A stretch of DNA of 64,000 nt from Archangium lipolyticum (lineage in GTDB: Bacteria; Myxococcota; Myxococcia; Myxococcales; Myxococcaceae): the NCBI RefSeq assembly GCF_024623785.1, contig NZ_JANKBZ010000047.1, positions 1 to 64,000 of the forward strand, given 5' to 3'. A model generated the notes under the pieces. The model searched no databases, was not told the DNA's origin, and was given only the letters and a program-made list of their open reading frames with translations. The stretch's first letter is position 1. Each line of letters begins with the position of its first letter. Below, piece by piece: positions 1 to 9,157 of this stretch. Made by a program: the position numbers and the translations under genes.

Positions 1-166
1 CGACGGGCTCGGAATTTTTTGTGATTTTCCCATTCCCGGGCCCAGGTCCGGACATTGGGGTCCATTCTCCACAGGGTGTGTCGGATTTCGCTCTTTTGAT
101 GGGCTGGGAATAGTTTGCTTTTCTTGTAAACCGGAGTACCGTGTTCTTCCGTAGAGAGACGGCGGA

Positions 167-868
167 ATGAGCTACCTTGCAAATCCAGCGAAGAGGGAGC
201 GGCGCCGGGGTGGCTTCACCCTCGTCGAGGTGCTGGTCGTGGTGGCCATCATCGGCGTGCTGTCCGTGCTGGCCATGGTGACCTACGAGTCGGTGGGCCG
301 GCGTGGGGCGCTGCAGAACGCCGCGTTCGATCTGCAGGGCGTGTTGAGCACGGCGCGCACGAGGGCCTCGTCGACGGGCTACCCGGTGTGGGTCGTCTTC
401 TATCCGAAGGGTGGACGGGGGACGTTGAACGCGGGCAAGGGCGCGTTCATGGTGGTGGAGGATCGCAACAGCACCTTCACGAGCAATGCGTACCGGCTCT
501 TCTCGCTGCCGTTCAAGGTGGACGTGAAGGGCAACACCGGCACCGTGTCGGCGATCCACTACCTGGAAGACTACAGCAAGAAGGTGCGCTTCGGGGCGCT
601 GACGCCCGGGCGCACGGACCTGTTCGGCGCGCCCTTCTCGGGGCTGCCAGTGCGGACGTGCAGCTTCTGCGCGGACACCGACAGCCCGAGCGGTGCCATC
701 GGTTTCTTCCCGGATGGAGCCGCGCGCTTCGTGGACGGATCTGGCCGGTGGATCACCACCCCCAACCAGTCGCTCACCTTCAGCAGCGTGGAGGGGCAGG
801 CCCAGTACCTGTTCGCCATCTCGGGCCCCTCTGGCTACATGGCCACCTTCTCACCGGACAAGACCTAG
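167..868 (+). CDS. fimU: Type IV pilus minor pilin, GspH/FimT (FimU) type
   Basis: A 233-residue prepilin-like protein. A basic leader ends in Gly16 and is followed by FTLVEV, the class III signal cut and N-methylated by prepilin peptidase PilD, with Glu at mature position 5. A hydrophobic helix (about residues 17-40) follows, then a globular domain with two cysteines in the C-terminal half. Minor pilins of this class prime pilus assembly at the inner membrane. It is the first gene of a five-gene block matching the fimU-pilV-pilW-pilX-pilY1 order known from type IV pilus systems. The ATG follows a purine-rich GACGGCGGA stretch. The role is from family knowledge; the motif is seen directly. 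Confidence 0.85.
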   Translation: MSYLANPAKRERRRGGFTLVEVLVVVAIIGVLSVLAMVTYESVGRRGALQNAAFDLQGVLSTARTRASSTGYPVWVVFYPKGGRGTLNAGKGAFMVVEDRNSTFTSNAYRLFSLPFKVDVKGNTGTVSAIHYLEDYSKKVRFGALTPGRTDLFGAPFSGLPVRTCSFCADTDSPSGAIGFFPDGAARFVDGSGRWITTPNQSLTFSSVEGQAQYLFAISGPSGYMATFSPDKT

Positions 869-883
869 AACGGAGAAACCACC

Positions 884-1501
884 GTGGACTCCACTTCCCG
901 CCGCCGTGTCCGCAGCATCCGTGCCTCCCAGCGTGGTGTGTCCCTCATCGAGGGGATGACCGCCTCGGTGGTGCTGCTCATCGGGTTGATGGGGGTGTTC
1001 CAGGGTCTCATCGTGGCCAGCCGGCAGAACTCGAGCGCCAACCATGCGACGCGCGCCTCGGGCATCGCCTCGCAGGTGCGCGGAGCGCTGGACACGCTGG
1101 GCAGGGATCGGGTGATCGGCGTCCCGGGGCACGCTGGCCTGCTGACCGGCGCGGCCTGCGCTCCCAGCTCGGAGGTCGCCGCGCTCACGGGAGGCCTGGA
1201 GAAGCTGAAGCCCGCCACCGGCGAGGTCTGGTCCGTCCACTGCATCTTCGACCTGGACGCCTACGAGCGCTCGGCCACGAGCGCCAACCGGCTGCTGCCC
1301 GGCTACGCGGAAGCGGACTTCGACCGCTACCGGCGCGTGCTGGCGATGATCGAGAAGCCGGACGAGGTCACGGGCGTGCCCATCCACCAGGTCATCATCG
1401 TGGTGTCGTGGATGGAGATGGCTCAGCGCCGCTACGTCCGGCAGTACGTGAGCTTCTACGACTCCGGTCCCTTCGGGAACGAGACCAACGTCGAGATCTG
1501 A
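884..1501 (+). CDS. pilV: Type IV pilus minor pilin, PilV-like
   Basis: A 205-residue protein starting at GTG, with GGAGAAACC just upstream. The prepilin site is Gly18 followed by VSLIEG, with Glu at mature +5 and a hydrophobic helix running through LLIGLMGVFQGLIVA. The remainder is a small soluble domain. It lies 15 nt after the FimU-type gene and 10 nt before the PilW-type gene, so it is probably in the same transcript. PilV-class minor pilins form the tip or priming complex with PilW, PilX and PilY1. The subclass is assigned mainly from gene order and size, so PilV rather than another minor pilin is an inference. Confidence 0.8.
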   Translation: MDSTSRRRVRSIRASQRGVSLIEGMTASVVLLIGLMGVFQGLIVASRQNSSANHATRASGIASQVRGALDTLGRDRVIGVPGHAGLLTGAACAPSSEVAALTGGLEKLKPATGEVWSVHCIFDLDAYERSATSANRLLPGYAEADFDRYRRVLAMIEKPDEVTGVPIHQVIIVVSWMEMAQRRYVRQYVSFYDSGPFGNETNVEI

Positions 1502-1511
1502 GCTGTCAACA

Positions 1512-2705
1512 ATGGCCCATTCCAAATCCCCCCTGGCCCACGCACCGCGCGGCTTCACGCTCGTCGAGCTGCTGGTGGGCGCGGCCACGACGACGATCAT
1601 CCTCGCGGCCGTGGCCGCCGCCTTCGTGGGAGTGCAGGGGGCCTTCCAGCGGGAGTCGCGCGTCAAGGTGGCGGTGGAGGGGTTGCGCACGGCGACGGGC
1701 TTCATCGAGCAGCGGCTGCGCATGGCGGGTTACGGCGTGGAGCCGCGCTTCGCCTTCGACTTCAATGGGGACGCGCTCCCCTCGGGCGCCAAGTCCAACC
1801 ACGTCCTGGCGTTCGGCGGCTCCGTCCCCAACTCCGTGACGGATGACCTGGCCTTCCGCTACCGGGACGCGGCGTGGATGCGCCGGGGACACCTGGCGGG
1901 CACCACCGTCGTGCTGGAGGACACCAAGAGCACGTTCGGCATGAGCTTCAGCAAGGGCCAGCGGCTGCTCGTGTCGTGCGTGGGGGGCAAGGACTACGTG
2001 GTGATGAGGGCTGGCGAGTCGGGGGTGTCGGGAGAGGGCAACACGGCCTCCAACTTCATCCTGGACGAGGCCTTGTCGACGGTGCCCATCGACGCCCCGT
2101 GTCTGACCCGGGCGGGGAACAACTCCCCCTACCTGATGCTTATCCACGAGCTGCGCATCCGCATCGTGGATCTGGACGGCCGCCCGTTCCTGATGGCCTT
2201 CCAGGGACTGGACGAGCTGGACATGTCCAGCGCGGTGCCGCTGGCCGCGGACGTGGAGTCCTTCCAGGTGGCCTACGTGATGAACCGGCCGGCTCCGGGC
2301 AGTCCCAACGCGGGGGCGCAGCCCGTGGACTTCAGCTCGCCGGTGTCCAACTGGGTGCTGGGGGACATCGGCAGCGCGGACGCGGACCGCGTCCCGGATC
2401 CGGACACCGCGCCGGTGCCCCTCTTCAAGCTGCCCTACGAGGATCCGGCCCGCTACAACCGGCACCCCGCCAACATCCGCGCCGTGCGCTTGAGCATCGG
2501 CATCCGCTCGACGAGCCCCGAGCCCAATGGGCGCCGCGCCTTCGAGCGCGTGGAGCTGGAGGACTCGGGTGAGGCGGGGCCGGCGGACGGCTACTACCGG
2601 ACCAACATGACCACGACGGTGCGCGTTCCCAACATGCTGTCGCGCTCGACCTTCAATCCACCGGTGGGTGACGAATCCTCCGGTCTCAACGTGTGGGGAG
2701 GCTGA
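1512..2705 (+). CDS. pilW: Type IV pilus minor pilin, PilW-like
   Basis: A 397-residue protein with a clear prepilin leader: Gly14 followed by FTLVELLVG, then a hydrophobic alpha helix of about 20 residues. It is larger than typical minor pilins, as expected for PilW. The large C-terminal domain has few cysteines. It sits between PilV- and PilX-like genes with 6-10 nt gaps, pointing to one operon. Predicted location: inner membrane before assembly, then the pilus tip. The PilW assignment rests on size, position and the N-terminal motif. The fold of the C-terminal domain was not identified. Confidence 0.8.
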   Translation: MAHSKSPLAHAPRGFTLVELLVGAATTTIILAAVAAAFVGVQGAFQRESRVKVAVEGLRTATGFIEQRLRMAGYGVEPRFAFDFNGDALPSGAKSNHVLAFGGSVPNSVTDDLAFRYRDAAWMRRGHLAGTTVVLEDTKSTFGMSFSKGQRLLVSCVGGKDYVVMRAGESGVSGEGNTASNFILDEALSTVPIDAPCLTRAGNNSPYLMLIHELRIRIVDLDGRPFLMAFQGLDELDMSSAVPLAADVESFQVAYVMNRPAPGSPNAGAQPVDFSSPVSNWVLGDIGSADADRVPDPDTAPVPLFKLPYEDPARYNRHPANIRAVRLSIGIRSTSPEPNGRRAFERVELEDSGEAGPADGYYRTNMTTTVRVPNMLSRSTFNPPVGDESSGLNVWGG

Positions 2706-2711
2706 TCCACC

Positions 2712-3218
2712 ATGCACCTCAAGAAGAGGGCGCCGCGCGGCAATGCCCTCATGCTGACCGTCATCGCCATGGCGGTGCTGCTGCTGCTGGTGGGGGGGGC
2801 CATCCAGTTCACCAACTACAACCGCGAGGCCTCGTCGGAGAAGCTGAAGGGTGATCGCGTCGGGGCCTGCGCGGACGCGGCACGCCGTCACCTGCTCTCG
2901 CGCCTGAAGCTGTTCCGCGCGACCAGCGAGCTGCAGATCCTCGATACGAAGCTCATCGATGATCCGGATCCGAACGCGCGCACGCGCATCATGACCGGCC
3001 ACTACGTCAACTCGAAGACGGACACCGCGCAGGCCACGGTGGTGGGCGTGGATCCGGTGCTGATGGGCGCGTCCGGCCGCCAGGTGCGCGACATCGCCAA
3101 TACCGTTCCCGCCACGGGCGGTTTCATGGGCGGCCAGTACTACCGCGTGGTCGTCAAGTGCAAGGAGACCTCGGGCCGTGAGTCCGAGGTCGAGTTCCTC
3201 TTCCGGTACGGTCTGTGA
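2712..3218 (+). CDS. pilX: PilX-like type IV pilus assembly protein
   Basis: A 168-residue protein. The N-terminus carries Gly10 in a basic leader followed by a non-canonical processing context (NALMLTVIAMAVLLLLVGG) and a transmembrane helix, typical of PilX N-terminal domains that lack the classic FTLIE. The conserved block after the helix (TNYNREASSEKLKGD) resembles PilX proteins. It lies 6 nt after pilW, and its stop codon falls only 11 nt before the preferred pilY1 start. It probably takes part in the minor-pilin/PilY1 tip complex. Confidence is lower than for pilV and pilW because the prepilin motif is weak. Confidence 0.75.
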   Translation: MHLKKRAPRGNALMLTVIAMAVLLLLVGGAIQFTNYNREASSEKLKGDRVGACADAARRHLLSRLKLFRATSELQILDTKLIDDPDPNARTRIMTGHYVNSKTDTAQATVVGVDPVLMGASGRQVRDIANTVPATGGFMGGQYYRVVVKCKETSGRESEVEFLFRYGL

Positions 3219-3229
3219 GGATAGGCGCC

Positions 3230-6200
3230 ATGTTCCGCAAGCTGACGCTCAGCTTCGTTGCCCTCCTGGTGGTGTTGTTGCGGGCGGACACGGCGGCCGC
3301 CATCGATCAGGCGGCCTGCTGCATGCCGACGACGTCCCGTCTGGACGCGTTGATGAACCCGGCCCGGGGCGGCGACGAGAAGTTCTTCTCGCGCCCGGGT
3401 GGGCCTCCCAACATCCTCTTCATCATCGACACCTCCTCGTCGATGCATGCCTGGCCCAAGGACTGGCCCGCCAACCCGCCGCGGGGCTGCTCGGACTCCT
3501 TCCTCAACGGCCTGGGCTACAACAAGGACACCCAATACGACCGGATGTGGACGGGCATCAGCAGCCAGTCCGACAACTGGTTCGCCAACTCCAAGTACTA
3601 CGAGGCGCCCACGAAGGGGTACGGCGTCATCTTCGGCAACGCCCCGCAGAACACCTCCACCTGGGGGACCGCGGCCGACGCGTGCAAGTCCATCAACAAC
3701 ATCGGCGCCAAGGACCAGAACACCTGCCAGACCTGCCTCGAGACGCAGGGCTACTACCTCCACGACGGCAGCACGCGGCGGGTGAAGGGCAACTTCCTCA
3801 ACTTCTACGCGCCGCGTGACTCGGGCGCCGTGAAGGTGATGGCCGACGTCATCCACGACCTGCGCGAGGTGCGCTTCGGCGTGATGGGCTTCCAGACCCG
3901 CGCGGCCAAGACGTGCTGGGGCAAGAAGTCGGGCACCAACGCCCAGTGTCTCTGCATCCAGCAACCCATGGGCCCGACGTGCGCCAAGTCCTACCCGCTG
4001 GACAACAGCTCGGTGGAGAACAACCGCAACTCGGTGCTCAACGACCTCACCAACGTCAACACCAACAACAACAACGGCCTGGACTGGGATGACTGCAACA
4101 CCCCGCTCGCGGATGCGCTCTACGCGGCGGGCTACCTCTTCCAGTCCAAGAGCTCCCCCACGCCCTTCACCTCCTATCTGGGCGGCGGTCACCCGACGAG
4201 CTCCAACTTCAGCGCGGCGGATGGCGTCTGCTTCGAGTGCGGCTTCAACGCCGTCATCCTGCTGACGGACGGCGAGCCCTATGACGAGCAGAAGGTGGTC
4301 AAGATCCCCTCCGCCATCACCAGCGAGAACGTGCCGTGCGATGGCTGCTCGGACAGCCAGCTGCACAAGGTGGCCAAGTTCCTGTGGAACAAGGATCTGC
4401 GCACCGACATGTCGGGCGATCAGCGCGTGGCCACGTACACCATCGGCTTCTCCGAGGACGTGACGGACAGCAAGCTGCTGCAGGAGACGGCGCGGCTGGG
4501 TGGCGGCAAGTTCTTCGCGGCCCGCAGCACCAGCGAGCTCAAGCGCGTGATGCTCACCATCCTGGACGACATCAACGCGCGCAACACCGCCTTCTCCACG
4601 GCGGCCGTCAGCACCCTGCAGACGCAGGACGCGGCGCTGACGGCCATCGTCCCGCGCATGATGCCCGCCAAGGACAACACCTGGGCCGGCAAGCTGTACC
4701 GCTACGAGCAGTTCAACGAGTTCGTCGAGGACCAGGACAAGAACGGCGACGGCGACCGCAGCGACATCTTCCTCGTCGACAAGCAGGGGAGCATCGTCTC
4801 GGAGGACTCCTCGAGCGAGTACCGCAAGCTGCTGTCCGAGAACGGCGGGCCCAACGGCGCGCCCGTCTTCGGCGCTCCCGCCGAGCCCTACTGGGAGGCG
4901 AGCGACAAGCTCGAGGCGCTCGGTCATGCCAGCCGCAACATCTGGACGGTGACGGACAACGGCTCGGCGAGCGGTGGCGGGCTGAAGGACGGGCTGCTGA
5001 CGCAGAAGGACGGGCTCGTCGCCTTCAAGCTCGACAACATCACCCATCTCCGCCAGTACCTGGCCGTGAGTGGGGATCCGCTGTGCCCCAGCGGTCTGGG
5101 CACCACCTACAAGCCGGGCCTCATCCTGAGCCGGATGCAGATGCCCGCGTACACGGACCTGGCCCTGAAGGCCGTGCCGCTCATGGTCGCCGCGGGCCTC
5201 AGGGGGCTGCCGAGCACCCTGACGACCCAGGACTCGTATGATCTGCTGTGCGCGGCGCTGCTCGTCCAGTACGTGCGCGGCCAGGACCTGTTCGACGAGA
5301 ACGGCAACAGCAAGCGCGACGACACGCGGCCGTCCGTGCTGGGCGACATCTTCCACTCCTCGCCCATGGTGGTGGACCCGCCAGCGGACAAGTTCCTGTG
5401 CGACCTCGGGGTCTCCACCCAGTGCGTGCGTACCCTCTACGCCACCAAGCAGAAGATGGGCGTGGAGTCGACGCCGATGGACTCGCGCGGCGATCTGCCC
5501 ACCTCCTGCAGCATCGCCACGCCCCTGCAGCGGGATGCCTACGAGGCCTACCAGTTCATCAACCGCAAGCGCGAGCGGCTCATCCTGGTGGGCGCCAACG
5601 ACGGCATGCTGCACGCCTTCAGTGACGGACAGGGCCTGGAGGACAACGCGACGTGCAACGTGAGCTACCCGAGCACCGCGGCCGGGGGCGGTCTGGAGCG
5701 GTGGGCCTTCATCCCGGCGGACATGCTGCCGCGGCTGCAGGAGATGCTGCAGGGCCACTCCTACTTCGTCGACGGCGACATCATGGTCCGCGACATCTGG
5801 GCGGACGACAACGGCGATGGCCGCAAGTCCTGGGACGAGTACCACACGGTGGCCGTGGTGGCCGAGGGCCGCGGCGGCACGCACTACTTCGCCCTGGAGG
5901 TGCTGTGGAACACGAGCGGCAACGCGACGACCACCGCGAAGACGCAGCCCGGCTTCCGCTGGATGTTCCCGCAGCCTTGCACGGACGAGTCGCTGCGCTT
6001 CGGCAAGACGCTCTTCAGCCTCAGCCCCAAGGCGCCGCCCATCGGCCCCGTGCTGTTGAGCGCCTCCACCCAGGGGCAGAAGCGGCACGGTGAGGAGGGC
6101 CCGGCGAGCACCGAGCGCTGGGTGGCGATGCTGTCGGGAGGTTGGTCTCCCGGCGGCGAGAAGGGCCGCGGCATGTACATGGTGGACGTGTGGAACGGCA

Positions 6201-7795
6201 CCGTGAACGGCCGCAACGACAACCTGCTGTGGAAGTGGGAGTTCTCCGAGTCCGCCTCCGGCAACACGGACGAGCCCCGGAAGTACATGACGTACGGCTT
6301 CGTGGCGCCGGCGGCCATGGCGGACTACGGCGCCAACGACAAGCCGCGCTTCGACGGCTTCTTCGACACCGCCGTGGTGGGAGACCTGGGCGGCCAGCTC
6401 TGGACGCTGCGCTTCTTCCAGCCGGGCGTGCTCGACACCTCCACGAAACTCATCGGCAATTGGAGTGGCGCGCGTTCCTTCTCGATGGACCGGGACGGTG
6501 TGGCCGCCTCCGACGCGCGGAGCATCCGCAACCGCTCGCCCATCTACTACCTGTCCTCGCTGGCGGTGCAGCCGGAGAACCAGGCCCTGCGCGCCTTCGT
6601 GGGCTCGGGCAACCGCTACTCGCTGCTCGAGACCGGCGCGGGCACCTGCCGCTTCGACAACCCGCAGGCGTGCTCCAAGCTGGGGTGCGGCCAGACACAG
6701 GCCACCTACAAGCTGACGCGCAATGGCACGGACTACCAGCGGATGAGCAACGAGTGGGTGGATCGGCTCTACTCGCAGGGCCGCTTCACGCCCTTCTCCA
6801 GCGCGGCGACCCCCGCCTCCAACTTCTGCAGCACGGCCGGAGACCTGGACTACCTCACCGCCGAGTTCGAGTCCCGCAACGCGAACACATGCCCCAGGCC
6901 CAGCGGCGGTGGAACGGTCAACTACGAGTTCGCCCGGACGAAGGTGGAGTGCGGTCAGAACGCGGCGGGGGTCTTCGACTGCCGCGTGCGTGACCCGGGC
7001 AACACGCTGAACATGAACGACCTGGACCTGAGCGCCTCCGCCACTCCCAGCTCGCTCGGCAAGAACCGCTTCTACGGAATCTGGGCCTATGGCGGCAAAG
7101 TGGAGCGCATGTTCGACGAGAGCGTGGGGGCGACGCCCACCTCGAAGAACATGGCCAAGGACTACGATGGGCGGCGGCTGACCGATACCGGCGGCACCGG
7201 GACTGGCAACCTCGTCGACGTGACGAACGTCCAGTGCGACACCACCGGGACGTGCGAGTGCGCGGCCGGCAAGGTGTGCCCCGGTCAGAAGCTGCTGGCG
7301 GGCGAGGAAGACTACGGCTGGTTCTACGAGTACGAGGCGCTGTCCCACAAGACGGCCGGCGGCGCGGCGGTGCTGGCGAGCTGCTCCATGTGGAATGCCA
7401 TGTACCCGGCGCCCACCACCACCACCACCACCACGGCCTGCGCGGGCTCCAACAACAACCTGGCCCGCCTGCATCAGGCGGACTTCATCACCGGTGCCCC
7501 CAACTGCGCCGCGGGCTTCCTCGGCAAGGACGGGTACGCGCGCTACCAGACGCGCTCGGTGCTGGCGCCTCCGCCCGAGCCGGCCACGGCCATCCAGGTG
7601 TCGAAGACGGGTCAGGTGAAGTACAGCACCCTCTTCGTCGAGCCCGGCAAGTCGCAGGCCACCGAGACGCAGGTCTCCTCCGACACGGACGTGCTGCAGT
7701 ACATCTACGAGCTGCCCGTGCCGCGCACCCTGCACACCTGCCGGCACGACCGGATGAACGGCGGCCCGGATGCGTGCGCCGCCTCGGACATGTGA
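3230..7795 (+). CDS. pilY1: PilY1-like pilus tip adhesin/assembly factor with VWA and beta-propeller domains
   Basis: A 1521-residue secreted protein. ATG 3230 is preferred over the upstream in-frame GTG 3215 because GAGGA lies 8 nt before it and it begins directly with a signal peptide ending in ADTAAA. An N-terminal von Willebrand factor A domain has the MIDAS motif DTSSS (67-71). A Ca-binding-type loop (DQDKNGDGDRSD) lies near residue 500. The C-terminal half matches the PilY1 beta-propeller (for example GANDGMLHAF and a second DDNNGDG loop). It is rich in cysteine pairs, suggesting disulfides. A tract of seven Thr is encoded by an ACC repeat at 7415-7435. Role: pilus biogenesis, surface adhesion and calcium-regulated retraction, known for the family. 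Confidence 0.9.
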   Translation: MFRKLTLSFVALLVVLLRADTAAAIDQAACCMPTTSRLDALMNPARGGDEKFFSRPGGPPNILFIIDTSSSMHAWPKDWPANPPRGCSDSFLNGLGYNKDTQYDRMWTGISSQSDNWFANSKYYEAPTKGYGVIFGNAPQNTSTWGTAADACKSINNIGAKDQNTCQTCLETQGYYLHDGSTRRVKGNFLNFYAPRDSGAVKVMADVIHDLREVRFGVMGFQTRAAKTCWGKKSGTNAQCLCIQQPMGPTCAKSYPLDNSSVENNRNSVLNDLTNVNTNNNNGLDWDDCNTPLADALYAAGYLFQSKSSPTPFTSYLGGGHPTSSNFSAADGVCFECGFNAVILLTDGEPYDEQKVVKIPSAITSENVPCDGCSDSQLHKVAKFLWNKDLRTDMSGDQRVATYTIGFSEDVTDSKLLQETARLGGGKFFAARSTSELKRVMLTILDDINARNTAFSTAAVSTLQTQDAALTAIVPRMMPAKDNTWAGKLYRYEQFNEFVEDQDKNGDGDRSDIFLVDKQGSIVSEDSSSEYRKLLSENGGPNGAPVFGAPAEPYWEASDKLEALGHASRNIWTVTDNGSASGGGLKDGLLTQKDGLVAFKLDNITHLRQYLAVSGDPLCPSGLGTTYKPGLILSRMQMPAYTDLALKAVPLMVAAGLRGLPSTLTTQDSYDLLCAALLVQYVRGQDLFDENGNSKRDDTRPSVLGDIFHSSPMVVDPPADKFLCDLGVSTQCVRTLYATKQKMGVESTPMDSRGDLPTSCSIATPLQRDAYEAYQFINRKRERLILVGANDGMLHAFSDGQGLEDNATCNVSYPSTAAGGGLERWAFIPADMLPRLQEMLQGHSYFVDGDIMVRDIWADDNGDGRKSWDEYHTVAVVAEGRGGTHYFALEVLWNTSGNATTTAKTQPGFRWMFPQPCTDESLRFGKTLFSLSPKAPPIGPVLLSASTQGQKRHGEEGPASTERWVAMLSGGWSPGGEKGRGMYMVDVWNGTVNGRNDNLLWKWEFSESASGNTDEPRKYMTYGFVAPAAMADYGANDKPRFDGFFDTAVVGDLGGQLWTLRFFQPGVLDTSTKLIGNWSGARSFSMDRDGVAASDARSIRNRSPIYYLSSLAVQPENQALRAFVGSGNRYSLLETGAGTCRFDNPQACSKLGCGQTQATYKLTRNGTDYQRMSNEWVDRLYSQGRFTPFSSAATPASNFCSTAGDLDYLTAEFESRNANTCPRPSGGGTVNYEFARTKVECGQNAAGVFDCRVRDPGNTLNMNDLDLSASATPSSLGKNRFYGIWAYGGKVERMFDESVGATPTSKNMAKDYDGRRLTDTGGTGTGNLVDVTNVQCDTTGTCECAAGKVCPGQKLLAGEEDYGWFYEYEALSHKTAGGAAVLASCSMWNAMYPAPTTTTTTTACAGSNNNLARLHQADFITGAPNCAAGFLGKDGYARYQTRSVLAPPPEPATAIQVSKTGQVKYSTLFVEPGKSQATETQVSSDTDVLQYIYELPVPRTLHTCRHDRMNGGPDACAASDM

Positions 7796-7819
7796 CGGAG
7801 GCACCGGGGCGTACCCCGG

Positions 7820-7853
7820 GGGCCCGTCCTCGCCACGCGGCGATGGCGGGCCC
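7820..7853 (+). terminator. Hairpin after pilY1, candidate terminator
   Basis: An inverted repeat: GGGCCCG pairs with CGGGCCC, and an inner TCGCC pairs with GGCGA around an ACGC loop, with a short imperfect stretch between. It lies 25 nt after the pilY1 stop. There is no clear T-run, so termination might be weak or Rho-assisted. Confidence 0.5.
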
Positions 7854-7943
7854 TGCCCGTGTTGTTGGTCGGAATGCAAGACCGGGCGAGCAGGCACCTG
7901 ACATCTTCCCGTGGTCCGGGCGATGCCGTAGCCTTCGCTCCCC

Positions 7944-9146
7944 ATGTCCCGGCGCGGTCCGTTCGCCCTCTGTCTCCTGATCCTCGGTGCCTGCCAGAGG
8001 ACCTCTCCGCCGTCCGCACCGGCCGTGCCCGACGCCGGCGCCGTGGCCGTCCTGGCGCCCGCCGCCGCGCCCGTGCCCGCCGCCGTGCCCGTGCCCGAGC
8101 CGCTCACCCCCTGCAAACCGGGCGGTTCCAATCCGCTCGACGCCGCGTTGGACTACCTCGACGCGGGCAAGTACCCGGAGGCCCTCTCCTGCGCCGCCCA
8201 GGCCTCGGCCCTGGAGCCCGACTCGGCCTCCGCCCATTCCGCGCGCGGCGAGGCGCTGGCCGCCCTCGGCCGCACGACGGAAGCGCAGGTGGCCTATGCC
8301 CGGGCGCTGGCCATCGACCCCGAGCACCCGGACGCACTGCTTGGCGCGGCGCACCTCTACGCCGTGCAGCTGCCCTCCAGCCGCGAGTACGACGAGCTGG
8401 GGGCCCTCTACGCCGAGCGCGGCCTCTCCCAGCCCGACGTGTCCCCGGAGATGTTGCCCCGCTTCGCCCTGGTGGCCGCCATGGCGATGAACGACCTGGG
8501 GCAGGCCTCCGAGGCGCTCCAGCGGGCCTCGCTCGTCCTGGCGCGCGAGCCCAACAACCCCGAGGCCGCCTACGAGAAGGCCCTGGCCCTCTTCGAGCTG
8601 TGCCGCTTCGCCGAGGCCAGGACGGCCTTCACCGGCCTGCTGAACGATCCGGAGCGCGGCGCGCACGCGCACTACCACCTGGGCCTGTTGATGGAGCGCG
8701 AGGGCAAGTGGAAGCAGGCCCAGGCGCACTTCGACAAGGCGCATGCCCTCTCGCCTCGGGACTTCCCGGTGCCGCCCATGCCCACCGAGGCCGAGTTCCG
8801 GGAGGACGTGGCCCGCGCGGTGGCGGCCCTGCCCGAGGACATGCGGAGGGATCTCACCGGGGTGCCGGTGCGCGCCGAGGAGCTGCCCGCGAGCGAGGAT
8901 CTGCTCTCCGGCGAGCCGCCCCTGTCTCCCGCCATCCTCGGCCTCTTCCGGGGCCCGCCGCTGAGCGAGCCTTGTGACGGCTCGGAGACGCCCTGCCGCT
9001 CGGTGGCCCTCTACCGCCTCAACCTCGCCCGCGCGGTGCGCTCCCGGGAGGAGCTGCGGGAGCAGATCAAGGTGACGCTGCTCCACGAGGTGGGGCACCT
9101 GCGGGGCGAGGACGACCAGGAACTGGCCGCCCGCGGCCTGGAGTGA
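7944..9146 (+). CDS. Lipoprotein with TPR repeats and a C-terminal minimal zincin (HEVGH) domain
   Basis: A 400-residue protein with a lipoprotein signal (cysteine in LILGAC, residue about 17) followed by an Ala/Pro-rich linker. The central part (about 60-270) is a series of helical TPR-like repeats (for example AHSARGEALAALGRTTEAQVAYARALAIDPEHP). The last ~100 residues resemble the small predicted zinc peptidase family PF06262: HEVGH at 381-385 followed by LRGEDDQE, giving two zinc His, the catalytic Glu and downstream acidic residues. It is probably anchored in the outer membrane or periplasm. The fusion of TPR and minimal zincin is seen directly; the substrate is unknown. Confidence 0.7.
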   Translation: MSRRGPFALCLLILGACQRTSPPSAPAVPDAGAVAVLAPAAAPVPAAVPVPEPLTPCKPGGSNPLDAALDYLDAGKYPEALSCAAQASALEPDSASAHSARGEALAALGRTTEAQVAYARALAIDPEHPDALLGAAHLYAVQLPSSREYDELGALYAERGLSQPDVSPEMLPRFALVAAMAMNDLGQASEALQRASLVLAREPNNPEAAYEKALALFELCRFAEARTAFTGLLNDPERGAHAHYHLGLLMEREGKWKQAQAHFDKAHALSPRDFPVPPMPTEAEFREDVARAVAALPEDMRRDLTGVPVRAEELPASEDLLSGEPPLSPAILGLFRGPPLSEPCDGSETPCRSVALYRLNLARAVRSREELREQIKVTLLHEVGHLRGEDDQELAARGLE

Positions 9147-9157
9147 CACAAGAGTTC

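Noticed and set aside
101-120. Sigma-54-like promoter before the pilin cluster (GG..TTTGCTT)
   Set aside because: The GG to GC spacing is one short of the strict 10-nt gap, and the surrounding bases do not fit the -24/-12 consensus.
3140-8131. A 1663-codon open frame on the minus strand opposite pilY1
   Set aside because: It lies entirely opposite well-supported plus-strand genes, is rich in Arg/Gly/Ala/Val/His as expected for a high-GC shadow frame, and has no recognisable domain.
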